A DNA stretch of 64,000 nucleotides from Klebsiella terrigena. Lineage in GTDB: Bacteria; Pseudomonadota; Gammaproteobacteria; Enterobacterales; Enterobacteriaceae. Shown here in pieces: positions 8,663 to 17,791 of the stretch. Position 1 is the first letter of the stretch. Every line of letters begins with the position of its first letter. The position numbers and the translations under genes are program-made. The stretch covers positions 1 through 64,000 of the forward strand of contig NZ_BJNO01000011.1 of the NCBI RefSeq assembly GCF_006539725.1. The letters run 5' to 3'. The notes below the pieces were generated by a model. The model made no database searches. It saw nothing but the letters and a program-made list of their open reading frames with translations, and had not been told where the DNA came from.

Positions 8663-10258
8663 TTACCCTCTTGCCGCTAATGCGGTCACTCTGTCATAGG
8701 CCGCTCCGCTGCGCAGCACGTCAATCACCTGCCGGGCGTTGGCTTTCAGGTCTTCATGCCCGTGTAAACGCATCAGCATTGCCACGTTGGCGGCGACCGC
8801 GGCTTCATGAGCGGCTTCACCTTTACCTTGTAGTAAGCGCGTCAGAATGTCACGGTTTTCTTCCGGCGTGCCGCCGGCCAGCTGCTCCTGGTGATAAGGC
8901 GTCAGGCCAAAGTCATCCGCGGTCAGCTGATAGCTTTTGATCTCGCCGTTATGGAGCTCGGCGACCACCGTTGGCGCGTGGAGCGACACCTCATCCATGC
9001 CGCCGCTGTGGACGACCGCTGCCCGCTGGTAGCCCAGCACGCGCAGGGTTTCCGCGATAGGCAGCACCAGCTCCGGGCTGTAGACGCCAATCAGCGCCAG
9101 CGGCGGGTGCGCCGGGTTAATCAGCGGCCCAAGGACGTTAAACAGCGTCCGGGTCTTCAGCTGCTGACGGACCGGCATCGCGTGGCGGAAACCGGTGTGA
9201 TATTTCGGCGCAAACAGGAAGCAGACGCCCAGCTCATCCAGCGCGGTGCGGGATTTATCGGCGTTCATATCGAGGTTGATGCCGAATGCGGCCAGCAGGT
9301 CGGAAGAGCCCGATTTGCTGGAGACGCTGCGGTTACCGTGTTTCGCGACCTTCAGCCCGCAGGCTGCGGCCACAAACGCGCTGGCGGTAGAGATATTGAT
9401 GCTGTTGCTGCCGTCGCCGCCGGTGCCGACGATATCGGCAAACGGGTAGTCAGGACGCGGGAACGGCGCGGCATTTTCCAGCAGGGCGGTGGCGGCGCCG
9501 GCAATCTCCTGCGGCTGCTCGCCGCGCACCTTCATACTGACCAGGGCGGCGGCCAGCTGCTCCGGCTTCACTTCGCCGCGCACGACCGCAGAAAACAGCT
9601 GGTGGCTCTCCTGCTGGCTCAGGGTTTCCGCCTGATACAGCTTTTCCAGAATCGGCTGGATGGTGTTGGTTTGCTCCAGCTTCTGCAGCGCCCAGGCCAG
9701 CGTTTGCTCCAGCAGACGCGCGCCCTGGGTGGTGAGAATCGACTCAGGGTGGAACTGGAAGCCGCAAACGCGATCGGCATCATGACGCACCGCCATCACC
9801 ATCCCGTTATAGTTGGCGTTGATGGTCAGCCCGGCCGGAATGTTGCTGCCGACCAGCGAATGGTAGCGGGCAACCGGCAGCGGGTTAGTCAGGCCGGCAA
9901 ACATCGCCTGGCCGTCATGCTCGATGCTGGACGCTTTACCGTGCAGGATTTCGCCCGCCTGGCCGACGTAGCCGCCGTAGGCTTCAACAATCGCCTGATG
10001 GCCAAGGCAGATGCCGATGATCGGCAGCTTGCCGCGCATGCGAATCAGCAGCTCCGGCATGCAGCCGGCTTCGCTCGGCGTACCCGGGCCCGGGGAGAGC
10101 ATCAGCACCGGATTGTCCATCGTGCCGATACGCTCGATTAAGGTTTGTGCCGGAACCGAGTTACGGTAAATCACGACGTTATGGCCGTTGGCGCGCAGCT
10201 GGTCTGCCAGGTTATAGGTAAAAGAATCGATATTATCGAGCAGCAGAATGTCGGCCAT
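8663..10258 (-). CDS. trpD: Anthranilate synthase component II / anthranilate phosphoribosyltransferase
   Basis: A 531-aa TrpG-TrpD fusion. Residues 1-195 are the class I glutamine amidotransferase with the nucleophile Cys in [15 protein letters not shown] and the catalytic FHPES, supplying ammonia to TrpE. Residues 200-531 are the phosphoribosyltransferase, with [14 protein letters not shown] as the PRPP-binding loop. The gene overlaps the trpE stop by one base, as expected for subunits made in equal amounts. Confidence 0.98.
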   Translation of the reverse strand: MADILLLDNIDSFTYNLADQLRANGHNVVIYRNSVPAQTLIERIGTMDNPVLMLSPGPGTPSEAGCMPELLIRMRGKLPIIGICLGHQAIVEAYGGYVGQAGEILHGKASSIEHDGQAMFAGLTNPLPVARYHSLVGSNIPAGLTINANYNGMVMAVRHDADRVCGFQFHPESILTTQGARLLEQTLAWALQKLEQTNTIQPILEKLYQAETLSQQESHQLFSAVVRGEVKPEQLAAALVSMKVRGEQPQEIAGAATALLENAAPFPRPDYPFADIVGTGGDGSNSINISTASAFVAAACGLKVAKHGNRSVSSKSGSSDLLAAFGINLDMNADKSRTALDELGVCFLFAPKYHTGFRHAMPVRQQLKTRTLFNVLGPLINPAHPPLALIGVYSPELVLPIAETLRVLGYQRAAVVHSGGMDEVSLHAPTVVAELHNGEIKSYQLTADDFGLTPYHQEQLAGGTPEENRDILTRLLQGKGEAAHEAAVAANVAMLMRLHGHEDLKANARQVIDVLRSGAAYDRVTALAARG

Positions 10259-11820
10259 TAGAAAGTCTCCTTCGCGTGGTGAGCCTGGGCAATTGCGCGC
10301 AGCACCGCGCGGGCTTTATTTCGGGTTTCATCTGCTTCGGACTGAGGCACTGAATCGAGGACAATACCGGCGCCGGCCTGAACGGTGGCCACGCCGTCCT
10401 GCACGTAGGCTGAGCGGATCACGATGCAGGTATCCAGATCGCCGTGGGCGGTGAAATAGCCGACCGCTCCGCCGTAGCTGCCGCGACGCTTACCCTCCGC
10501 GGCGGCGATAAGTTGCATCGCGCGCACCTTCGGCGCGCCGCTCAGGGTGCCCATATTCATACAGGCGCGATAGGCGTGCAGCACGTCGAGGTCGTTACGC
10601 AGCTCGCCGACTACCCGGGACACCAGGTGCATCACGAAAGAGTAGCGGTCGACTTTGGTCAGGTCGGCCACGTAGCGGCTGCCCGGAGTGCAGATGCGGG
10701 CGAGGTCGTTACGCGCGAGGTCTACCAGCATCAGGTGCTCGGAGAGCTCTTTATGGTCGGTGCGCATTTCGAGTTCAATACGGCTGTCGAGATCGCGATC
10801 CAGCGAACCGTCCGCGCGTCGGCCGCGCGGGCGGGTACCGGCAATCGGGTAGATCTCAATCTGGCGGCTGACGGCATCGTACTTCAGCGAGCTTTCCGGC
10901 GACGCGCCGAACAGGGCGAAGTCGTTATCCTGCATAAAGAACATGTACGGGCTCGGGTTGCTCTTCTTCAGCACGTCGTAGGCCGCCAGCGGTGACGGGC
11001 AGGGCAGAGAGAAGCGGCGCGATGGCACCACCTGGAAAATTTCGCCGGCGCGGATAGCGCGCTGCATTTTGCGGACCACGGCGCCGTACTCTTCGTCGCT
11101 CTGGTCGCAGTCGCAGGTCATATTCTCCACCGTCGTGACCGGCAGCGGTGCCGGCGGCTCGTTGAGCTGCTGGCGAAGCTGGGCGATGCGCTGCGTCAGA
11201 CGCTGCTTTTCGCTCTCCAGCGGCGTGAACAGGCTCGACTGGATGCGCGTGCTTTTGCTCTGGTGATCGATAACCAGCAGCGTTTCGGCCAGGTAGAAGC
11301 AGTAGTCCGGACAGGCGGTGTCGCTTTCCAGCGGCGGCAGGTTTTCGAAACCGGCCACCAGGTCATAGGCAAACAGGCCGCCGAAGAACATCGCTTCGCG
11401 CTCGTCGTGCGGCACGGTGACCAGCTCCTGCAGCAGGCGGAAGGCGTCAAAGACCGACAGAGAACAGAGGCGAGCGTCCTCATCCAGCAGGGCGCTGACC
11501 GGGGGGAAAGTTAACGTCCGGCCGTTCGGCTGACGCAGATTTTCGATGCCCGCAGGCAGGGCGTTGTCGAGTAAATCCAGCAGCGATGCGCCGTTGCTGG
11601 AAAGTGCCTGAATAGTGACGGTGTCACCTAAGGCGGTGATGCGCAGCGCGCTATCAACCAGCAGCAGGCTCTTTAAATCATCTTTGCTGTCGATATCCGC
11701 GGATTCCAGCAGCAGGGTTGCCGGACGCGCGCCGCACAGCTGGTGGAACAGCGCCGTCGGGTTTTCGCGATAGATGGCGTCGCTGGTGAGAAGCTCGAGT
11801 GCCGGTTTTGATGTTTGCAT
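10258..11820 (-). CDS. trpE: Anthranilate synthase component I
   Basis: A 520-aa chorismate-using enzyme, first committed step of tryptophan synthesis. The start is the ATG at 11820 ([11 protein letters not shown]), which gives the same length as E. coli TrpE; the in-frame extension to 11991 runs through the leader region and is not coding in this frame. The LLLES segment near residue 40 is the tryptophan feedback-inhibition site. The catalytic core includes [17 protein letters not shown] and [10 protein letters not shown]. Expression is controlled by TrpR and by attenuation upstream. Confidence 0.98.
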   Translation of the reverse strand: MQTSKPALELLTSDAIYRENPTALFHQLCGARPATLLLESADIDSKDDLKSLLLVDSALRITALGDTVTIQALSSNGASLLDLLDNALPAGIENLRQPNGRTLTFPPVSALLDEDARLCSLSVFDAFRLLQELVTVPHDEREAMFFGGLFAYDLVAGFENLPPLESDTACPDYCFYLAETLLVIDHQSKSTRIQSSLFTPLESEKQRLTQRIAQLRQQLNEPPAPLPVTTVENMTCDCDQSDEEYGAVVRKMQRAIRAGEIFQVVPSRRFSLPCPSPLAAYDVLKKSNPSPYMFFMQDNDFALFGASPESSLKYDAVSRQIEIYPIAGTRPRGRRADGSLDRDLDSRIELEMRTDHKELSEHLMLVDLARNDLARICTPGSRYVADLTKVDRYSFVMHLVSRVVGELRNDLDVLHAYRACMNMGTLSGAPKVRAMQLIAAAEGKRRGSYGGAVGYFTAHGDLDTCIVIRSAYVQDGVATVQAGAGIVLDSVPQSEADETRNKARAVLRAIAQAHHAKETF

Positions 11821-11858
11821 TATTGTTCTCGCCTGTTCGGTATAATAATTTGTCCAAT

Positions 11859-11881
11859 AAAAAGCCCGCTCATTGGCGGGC
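11859..11881 (-). terminator. trp attenuator (3:4 hairpin)
   Basis: Between trpL and trpE, GCCCGC (11864-11869) and GCGGGC (11876-11881) form a 6-bp stem with a 6-nt loop. On the minus strand it is followed by a TTTTTATT run. This is the intrinsic terminator used when leader translation is not stalled at the Trp codons. Confidence 0.9.
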
Positions 11882-11927
11882 CGGGTATCTGTATGCTGAG
11901 TGCAAAACGCGATCACGCCGCCCGTTA

Positions 11928-11975
11928 TCAGGAGGTGCGCCACCAGCCGTGCAGAGTGATAGTTTGCGTTTTCAT
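11928..11975 (-). CDS. trpL: trp operon leader peptide
   Basis: A 15-codon ORF encoding MKTQTITLHGWWRTS, preceded by an AGGGG ribosome site. The GWWRTS ending with tandem Trp codons is the hallmark of enteric trp leaders; the N-terminal half differs from the E. coli peptide [14 protein letters not shown]. Ribosome stalling at the two Trp codons during Trp-tRNA shortage favours the antiterminator and allows trpE transcription. Confidence 0.95.
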   Translation of the reverse strand: MKTQTITLHGWWRTS

Positions 11976-12003
11976 CGTGATACCCCTTCATGTGAACTTG
12001 CGT

Positions 12004-12035
12004 ACTAGTTAACTAGTCCAGAGGAATAATGTCAA
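12004..12035 (-). promoter_or_regulatory. trp promoter with TrpR operator
   Basis: On the minus strand a consensus TTGACA (12030-12035) is followed after 17 bp by TTAACT (12007-12012), the same -35/-10 pair as E. coli Ptrp. The TrpR operator palindrome ACTAGTTAACTAGT (12004-12017) overlaps the -10 box, so tryptophan-bound TrpR would block RNA polymerase. Confidence 0.95.
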
Positions 12036-12110
12036 CCCCTGTTTGCAGATTTTCTCCGCGAGTCGGTATGATAATGCGCTTATTTAAGTCCATGTCCAGC
12101 AGGAGTCACC

Positions 12111-12974
12111 TTGAGCGATACCCTTTACGCAGTGATTTACGATCTGCATAGCCATACCACCGCCTCTGACGGGCGGCTGACTCCAGAAGAACTTGTCCAT
12201 CGTGCCCACCAGATGCGGGTGGGGACGCTGGCGATTACCGATCACGATACGGTGGCGGCCATTCCCGCCGCACGGGCGGAAATTGCCCGCGCCGGCCTGC
12301 CGCTGACGCTGGTGACCGGGGTGGAGATTTCCACTCTGTGGGAAAACCATGAAATTCATATCGTGGGCCTGAATATTGATATTGAGCACCCGGCCATGCT
12401 GGCTCTGCTTGATGAGCAGAAGGCGCGCCGCCAGCTGCGGGCGCAGATGATTGCCGAGCGGCTGGATAAGGCGCGGATCCCCGGCGCGTGGGAGGGGGCG
12501 ATGAAGCTTGCCGACGGCGGGGCGGTAACCCGCGGACATTTTGCCCGCTTCCTCGTGGAAGCCGGCCACGCCAGCAATATGGCCGATGTTTTTAAAAAAT
12601 ACCTCGCCCGCGGGAAAACCGGTTACGTTCCGCCGCAGTGGTGTACAATAAAACAAGCGATTGATGTCATTCATCATTCTGGCGGCAAAGCGGTTGTCGC
12701 CCATCCTGGGCGCTATGACCTCTCCGCCAAGTGGCTGAAAAGGCTGTTGGCCCACTTTAGCGAGCAGGGCGGCGATGCCATGGAGCTGGCCCAGTGTCAG
12801 CAGGCGCCGCATGAGCGCACGCAGCTCGCCGCGTATGCCGTCCAGTTTGGTCTTCTGGGCTCCCAGGGTTCTGATTTCCATCAGCCCTGCCCGTGGATTG
12901 AGCTGGGCCGTAAACTTTGGCTACCCGCAGGTGTAGAAGGGATCTGGCACAGCTGGGAAACGGCCGCAGAATAA
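12111..12974 (+). CDS. rnm: RNase AM, PHP-domain 5'-3' exoribonuclease
   Basis: A 287-aa PHP-domain phosphoesterase (formerly YciV/TrpH). DLHSHTTASDG near the N-terminus, ITDHDTV and AHPGRYD carry the metal-binding His and Asp residues, and the C-terminal GSDFHQP supplies further ligands. The E. coli protein acts on short RNA and on 5' ends of rRNA. The start is a TTG at 12111 with AGGAG nine bases upstream; no ATG competes. It is divergent from the trp operon and 15 bp before yciO, so probably co-transcribed with it. Confidence 0.92.
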   Translation: MSDTLYAVIYDLHSHTTASDGRLTPEELVHRAHQMRVGTLAITDHDTVAAIPAARAEIARAGLPLTLVTGVEISTLWENHEIHIVGLNIDIEHPAMLALLDEQKARRQLRAQMIAERLDKARIPGAWEGAMKLADGGAVTRGHFARFLVEAGHASNMADVFKKYLARGKTGYVPPQWCTIKQAIDVIHHSGGKAVVAHPGRYDLSAKWLKRLLAHFSEQGGDAMELAQCQQAPHERTQLAAYAVQFGLLGSQGSDFHQPCPWIELGRKLWLPAGVEGIWHSWETAAE

Positions 12975-12989
12975 AATTGAGAGGGAAGT

Positions 12990-13610
12990 ATGAGCCAGTT
13001 TTTTTACATCCATCCGGACAACCCGCAGGCGCGGTTGATTAACCAGGCGGTGGAGATCGTGCGTAAAGGCGGGGTGATTGTCTACCCCACTGATTCAGGC
13101 TACGCATTGGGGTGTAAGATTGAAGATAAGGGTGCGATGGAGCGGATCTGCCGCATTCGTCAGCTGCCGGATGGCCACAACTTCACCCTGATGTGCCGCG
13201 ATCTCTCGGAGCTTTCGACCTACGCGTTTGTCGACAACGTGGCGTTTCGCCTGATTAAAAACAACACGCCGGGCAACTACACGTTCATCCTCAAAGGGAC
13301 CAAAGAGGTGCCGCGTCGTCTGCTGCAGGAAAAGCGTAAAACGATCGGCATGCGCGTGCCGTCGAACCCGATTGCCCAGGCGCTGCTCGAGACCCTGGGC
13401 GAGCCGATGCTCTCCACCTCGCTGATGCTGCCGGGCAGCGAATTCACCGAGTCCGATCCGGAAGAGATTAAGGATCGGCTGGAGAAGCTGGTCGATCTGA
13501 TTATCCACGGCGGCTATCTGGGCCAGCAGCCGACCACGGTTATCGATCTGACCGACGATGCGCCGATCGTCGTGCGTGAAGGCGTCGGCGACGTGAAGCC
13601 GTTCCTGTAA
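12990..13610 (+). CDS. yciO: YciO, Sua5/YrdC family protein
   Basis: A 206-aa member of the Sua5/YciO/YrdC family. GGVIVYPTDSGYALGC and KRKTIGMRVPSNPIAQALL mark the ATP/threonine-binding fold. YrdC relatives make threonylcarbamoyl-adenylate for tRNA t6A37; whether YciO itself does so efficiently is less settled. It follows rnm by 15 bp. A GC-rich hairpin lies 15 bp past the stop. Confidence 0.93.
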   Translation: MSQFFYIHPDNPQARLINQAVEIVRKGGVIVYPTDSGYALGCKIEDKGAMERICRIRQLPDGHNFTLMCRDLSELSTYAFVDNVAFRLIKNNTPGNYTFILKGTKEVPRRLLQEKRKTIGMRVPSNPIAQALLETLGEPMLSTSLMLPGSEFTESDPEEIKDRLEKLVDLIIHGGYLGQQPTTVIDLTDDAPIVVREGVGDVKPFL

Positions 13611-13624
13611 TCTTTTTCCCCTCC

Positions 13625-13643
13625 GCCGGGCGCTGCGCCCGGC
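13625..13643. repeat. GC-rich palindrome after yciO
   Basis: GCCGGGCG (13625-13632), a 3-nt loop and CGCCCGGC (13636-13643) form a perfect hairpin. There is no T-run, so it may be a REP-like element or an RNA-stabilising 3' hairpin rather than an intrinsic terminator. Confidence 0.55.
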
Positions 13644-13776
13644 ATTCACTCCGCGTTCTGCGCGCAATATTTATTTTAAGATAACATTGATATTGAGGCA
13701 TTCTTTTCTCAGCCGTATTATTAGCTCGCTTACGATATCTGCTACAGACATCGTTCCTGATTAGAACCTCAATATT

Positions 13777-15210
13777 ATGCATAAGCTGACAATCACCCCT
13801 GCCGATTTTTTTAAGCAGGAGAATCCATTATTTAATGCCGTGGTGCTGTTTTCTACGACGGTCGCGCTATATGCCGCCGGACGTCTGATTCGGCATAATG
13901 ACATTGCATTATTTTGGCCGATGAATGCGGTGCTGGCCGGGCTGTTTATTCGCCATCGGGTGCTGCGTCAGTTTCACTATTTTACGATTTTTATTCTCGC
14001 GACCTTATTTTGCAGCCTGGCAGTGGGGAGCCGCAGCGTAAGCGAACTGCTCACTGACTTTTCTGATATTGCCTTTGTGGCGATGCTCAGCTGGATGATT
14101 ATCAGCGAAAAAAAGCGTTGCGAAAGTTTTATCAAAATAACGATATTTCGCCTGTACAGCTATTGCTTATTAACGGCGGTCGCATGTTCCGGGCCAGGCA
14201 GCTATTTTTTCTCGCTATCCCATCAGATCGATTTTTGGCGTATTTATCCGGTGTGGTTTAGCGAAGAGTTTACCACCAGCGTACTGATTCTGCCGTTTGT
14301 CTTAATCTGTACGGCGCAGCAGCCGTTTCGTCCCACCGAGCTCAGGCGACTGATCCCGGTGGGGCTGCTGGCCGTCTCGCTGGCTATCTCGATTGCCACC
14401 GGCACGGCGGGGAGTATGGGGACGCTGTCAATGATTCTCCCGGCGCTAATCTGGTGCGCAATTAGCTACTCGCTGCCCACGACCTGCCTGCTCACGCTGC
14501 TGGCCGGGGTGGTTGAGGTGCTGATGGTCGATCAAAAGGCCGGGGGTATCAGCCTGGTGGGGCATGTTCCCCTGATAATCTCGGCCCGTTTGGGGATTGC
14601 GTCGATTGCCATTAGCCCGGTGATTGTCGCGGTTAGCGTTCAGGCCATCAATACTCTGGTCAGGCAGCTTTCTCATCAGGTCAGGTACGACTACCTGACC
14701 CGCGTATATTCGCGTTTTGGCCTCTACGAGCGGCTAAAAGAGCTGCACGATGGCGAGCGCGATACGCCGCTGAACGTACTGGTTCTTGATATCGACCATT
14801 TCAAAAATATCAACGACACCTGGGGTCACGACTGCGGCGACAAGGTGCTGGCGGCATTTGCGGTTCGGGTGCAGAACGTGGTGGGCCAGCGCGGCATCGT
14901 GGCGCGGCTCGGCGGCGAGGAGTTTGCGGTCATCATGGCGGGTAAACCGGGCGGCGAAGGCTATCTGCTGGCAGAAGAGATCCGCAAGGAGATAGAGAGT
15001 ATGCAGGTGGAATGGGGCAGCAAAATGCTCTCTCTGACCGTCAGCGTTGGCCTCAGCTACGGCAAGGCCATGCGCTGGAATATCGTCGATATTTTCGACA
15101 AGCTTCTGTCAGAGGCCGACGCCTATCTCTATCAATCGAAAAAAATGGGCCGCAATCGCACCAGCGCCCCGCCGGTCACGGCCATCAGCCAGCCGCTGGC
15201 GTCAATCTGA
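13777..15210 (+). CDS. Membrane diguanylate cyclase (GGDEF)
   Basis: A 477-aa protein. Residues about 15-300 contain seven to nine hydrophobic segments with a MASE1-like sensor look (ALFWPMNAVLAGLFIR). The GGDEF domain follows from about residue 305, with the active site GGEEF at 379-383 and the metal-binding DIDHFKNINDTWGHDCGD segment intact, so it should make cyclic-di-GMP. The RxxD inhibitory site expected just before GGEEF is replaced by GQRG, so product inhibition at that site is unlikely. It is 74 bp upstream of two EAL genes on the same strand and is probably functionally linked to them. Confidence 0.88.
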   Translation: MHKLTITPADFFKQENPLFNAVVLFSTTVALYAAGRLIRHNDIALFWPMNAVLAGLFIRHRVLRQFHYFTIFILATLFCSLAVGSRSVSELLTDFSDIAFVAMLSWMIISEKKRCESFIKITIFRLYSYCLLTAVACSGPGSYFFSLSHQIDFWRIYPVWFSEEFTTSVLILPFVLICTAQQPFRPTELRRLIPVGLLAVSLAISIATGTAGSMGTLSMILPALIWCAISYSLPTTCLLTLLAGVVEVLMVDQKAGGISLVGHVPLIISARLGIASIAISPVIVAVSVQAINTLVRQLSHQVRYDYLTRVYSRFGLYERLKELHDGERDTPLNVLVLDIDHFKNINDTWGHDCGDKVLAAFAVRVQNVVGQRGIVARLGGEEFAVIMAGKPGGEGYLLAEEIRKEIESMQVEWGSKMLSLTVSVGLSYGKAMRWNIVDIFDKLLSEADAYLYQSKKMGRNRTSAPPVTAISQPLASI

Positions 15211-15284
15211 TTATTCTGCCGAGAGCTATCGGCAGGGTTATTTCATCGCTTCACTCACAACGAATTTATAAAGTAACGTGATTT

Positions 15285-17765
15285 ATGGCAAAGTCTTCTC
15301 TTAAAGCGTATCCGTTCACTTTGTTGAAAAGTGTTCTCATCGTTTCATTACTCTCGCTGATCGTTAGCGTGTTCTGCCTGACGGGGCTGTTTAATTACCA
15401 GTCGCATCAGGTCGATGAGGTGGTGAATAAACAGCTGCTGCTCGGCAAGAGTGAATTGATACAGCATAAGCTGGAAGATTTTTTCGACTATCCCCAGCAG
15501 GTCAGTAATTTATTACTGCAGTATCTGCAGGGCATCGAAAACAGCACGGCGGATCCCCAGCTTATTCCAGAGATGGTCTATTTAACGGCCCACGCTTTTA
15601 ATACTACCCCGGCGTTCAAGAGCCTCTCGTGGGCTGAAAGGAACGGCCGCTATTATGCTATTGCGCGCGCCAATCACAGTAACCAAATATATCTTGAGCG
15701 CACCCTGGAAGCCAATTCTCAGCGGCTGGTGAAATACAGCGGTATCACCCAGGATTCCAATATCGTCAAGGTCAACGAGAGCTTCAGCGTTCAGCAGCAG
15801 CCGTGGTTTAGCGCAGCCCGGCGGCAAAAGCTGCCGTATTGGCGCACGGAGTATCTGACCGACGGCCCGGTCGTGACGTATCACCTGCCGGTGTACGACC
15901 GCCAGGGGCAGTTTCGCGGCGTGGTGACCGGCAAAACGATGCCGACCGATATGAGGGAGTACCTGCACAGCATTCTGCCGGGAAAAAACGACTCGCTGCT
16001 GATTGCGGACGACAGGCGCAATATCGTGGTGCAGGTCGGCGCCGGCGCGCTGCTGCAGCAAAACCAGCCCGTGATCCGCCAACTGCTGAAATCGGACGGC
16101 CACCAGCGGATGCTGACGTTTCGCGTCGGCGGAGACGAATACCTGGCGACCACGTTTGATGTGCAGGATCGCCAGCATTTACTGAAGTGGAAAGCGGTGC
16201 TTATCGCGCCGCGACACGCCGCGATTGCCGAAATGAAAAAGCAGCGGCTGATGATGACCTTCAGCAACATGCTGTTTGTCTTCGCCCTGATGGTGGTGCT
16301 GGCGCTGATTATTTCTCACTTCACCGGCACCCTGAAAGAGGTGGTGGGTAAGGTTCGTCTGGGGCTGACCCCGTGGAAAAAAGAGCGTAAGCGCCTGTTC
16401 CCGGAGATTGCCAGCCTGGATGAGGCGCTGAATAAGGTGGCTCTGGCGCTACCGGGAACGTTCGAATTTAAGCGCAAGAAGCTGGAGGAGGATGTTGAAA
16501 CCGGCTTTTTAACCCGCAGCGGTCTGCTGCATACCGAATCGCTGTATGAGAACCGAAACCTGCTGGCAATGGTGCATGTCAGCAACTACAACTCGGTCAA
16601 AAACGTGCTGGGCAACGAGCTGGCGCGGCAGTTTATCAAACAGTTTACCCAGCGCCTGCGCGCGATGCTGCCAGAAGGGGCGCTCTGCTGCTGCGACCGG
16701 GAAGATCTGTTCATCATCGCGTTTGATGGCATCTACGAGAGTAAGGATGTGACCTATTACTGCTCGCTGCTCTCCTCGGTTTTCCGCCTGACCACGACGG
16801 ATATGTCCGGCGAATCGCACATCTATACCGGCCACGTGGGAATGGTGATTGAGACGCTGTCGCAGGAGAATATTAGCGAGTGCCTGATGAACGTCAGCCT
16901 GGCGCTGCAGCACGCCCAGCTCCAGCGCAACGGCGCCAGCGAGCTCTTCACGCCCCAGATGCGCGAGGAGGAGGTCAATAACCTGCGCCTGCATCAGGCG
17001 CTGTGCGACGATCTGCAAACGGAGGGCTTCCACCTGGTTTTGCAGCCGATCGTGCCTTTTGACCCCGAGCTCGCCTGTAATGAAGGCGAATGCCTGATTC
17101 GCTGGCAGTCTAACGTGCTGGGCTTTGTCCCACCGGACAAGTTTATTGGCCTGGCGGAAAACACCGGCATGATCGTACCGCTCGGCAAGTGGATCGTCGA
17201 AACCGCCTGTCGCGAGCTGGCGATGTTTATCGCCCGCGGCGCGCCTCGGGACTTCAAGCTTCACGTCAATATCTCCGCGGTCCAGCTTCAGCAGCCTGAT
17301 TTTTCGCATCATCTGCTGGAGTCAATTCATCGTAATGAACTGATGAACAGCAATATCTGCATTGAGATCACCGAAAGCGTGCTGCTTCACGATACCCACA
17401 GGATCGTCGAAATTCTGGCCTATTTACGCCGGCTGGGCGTCTCCGTGGCCATCGATGATTTTGGTTCCGGCTACTCAAGCCTCTCCTATCTGCACTCGCT
17501 GCCGTTCGATTGCCTGAAAATCGATCGCGGGTTTGTCAGGAACGTCCTTGATGACAAGAAAAGTGAGGCGGTGATCGCATCCGTTCTGATGCTGTCGCAA
17601 AGCTTTGATGTTCCCCTGGTCGCCGAAGGCGTTGAAACCGCCGAAATGGGCGCCAAGCTGCGGGAGATGGGCTGCGACCTGGCGCAGGGCTACTACTATT
17701 CGCGACCGAAGCCGTTCGATCATTTTGTTCCGCAAGACGGTGTTTTACTCATCAAACCGGAATAA
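15285..17765 (+). CDS. Cache-degenerate GGDEF-EAL phosphodiesterase, copy 1
   Basis: An 826-aa inner-membrane protein. TM1 is about residues 12-35 and TM2 about 322-345, enclosing a periplasmic Cache-like sensor. A degenerate GGDEF domain follows (CDREDLFIIAF replaces the GGDEF strand), then an EAL domain. Its signature reads E602-C603-L604 instead of EAL, but the other catalytic motifs are intact: NISAVQL, EITES, DDFGSGYSSLSYL, KIDR and AEGVET. Cyclic-di-GMP hydrolysis is therefore plausible. It is paralogous to the next gene, 26 bp downstream. Confidence 0.87.
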   Translation: MAKSSLKAYPFTLLKSVLIVSLLSLIVSVFCLTGLFNYQSHQVDEVVNKQLLLGKSELIQHKLEDFFDYPQQVSNLLLQYLQGIENSTADPQLIPEMVYLTAHAFNTTPAFKSLSWAERNGRYYAIARANHSNQIYLERTLEANSQRLVKYSGITQDSNIVKVNESFSVQQQPWFSAARRQKLPYWRTEYLTDGPVVTYHLPVYDRQGQFRGVVTGKTMPTDMREYLHSILPGKNDSLLIADDRRNIVVQVGAGALLQQNQPVIRQLLKSDGHQRMLTFRVGGDEYLATTFDVQDRQHLLKWKAVLIAPRHAAIAEMKKQRLMMTFSNMLFVFALMVVLALIISHFTGTLKEVVGKVRLGLTPWKKERKRLFPEIASLDEALNKVALALPGTFEFKRKKLEEDVETGFLTRSGLLHTESLYENRNLLAMVHVSNYNSVKNVLGNELARQFIKQFTQRLRAMLPEGALCCCDREDLFIIAFDGIYESKDVTYYCSLLSSVFRLTTTDMSGESHIYTGHVGMVIETLSQENISECLMNVSLALQHAQLQRNGASELFTPQMREEEVNNLRLHQALCDDLQTEGFHLVLQPIVPFDPELACNEGECLIRWQSNVLGFVPPDKFIGLAENTGMIVPLGKWIVETACRELAMFIARGAPRDFKLHVNISAVQLQQPDFSHHLLESIHRNELMNSNICIEITESVLLHDTHRIVEILAYLRRLGVSVAIDDFGSGYSSLSYLHSLPFDCLKIDRGFVRNVLDDKKSEAVIASVLMLSQSFDVPLVAEGVETAEMGAKLREMGCDLAQGYYYSRPKPFDHFVPQDGVLLIKPE

Positions 17766-17791
17766 CAGGCGCGTTTCAGGGCAGAGCATCT

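Noticed and set aside
8891-10141. A 416-codon open frame on the plus strand opposite trpD
   Set aside because: It lies wholly antisense to trpD, has Arg/Gln/His-rich composition typical of the antisense frame of GC-rich genes, and has no ribosome site.
11821-11991. N-terminal extension of trpE through the leader
   Set aside because: The same DNA encodes trpL in another frame and the attenuator; TrpE family length and the ATG at 11820 exclude it.
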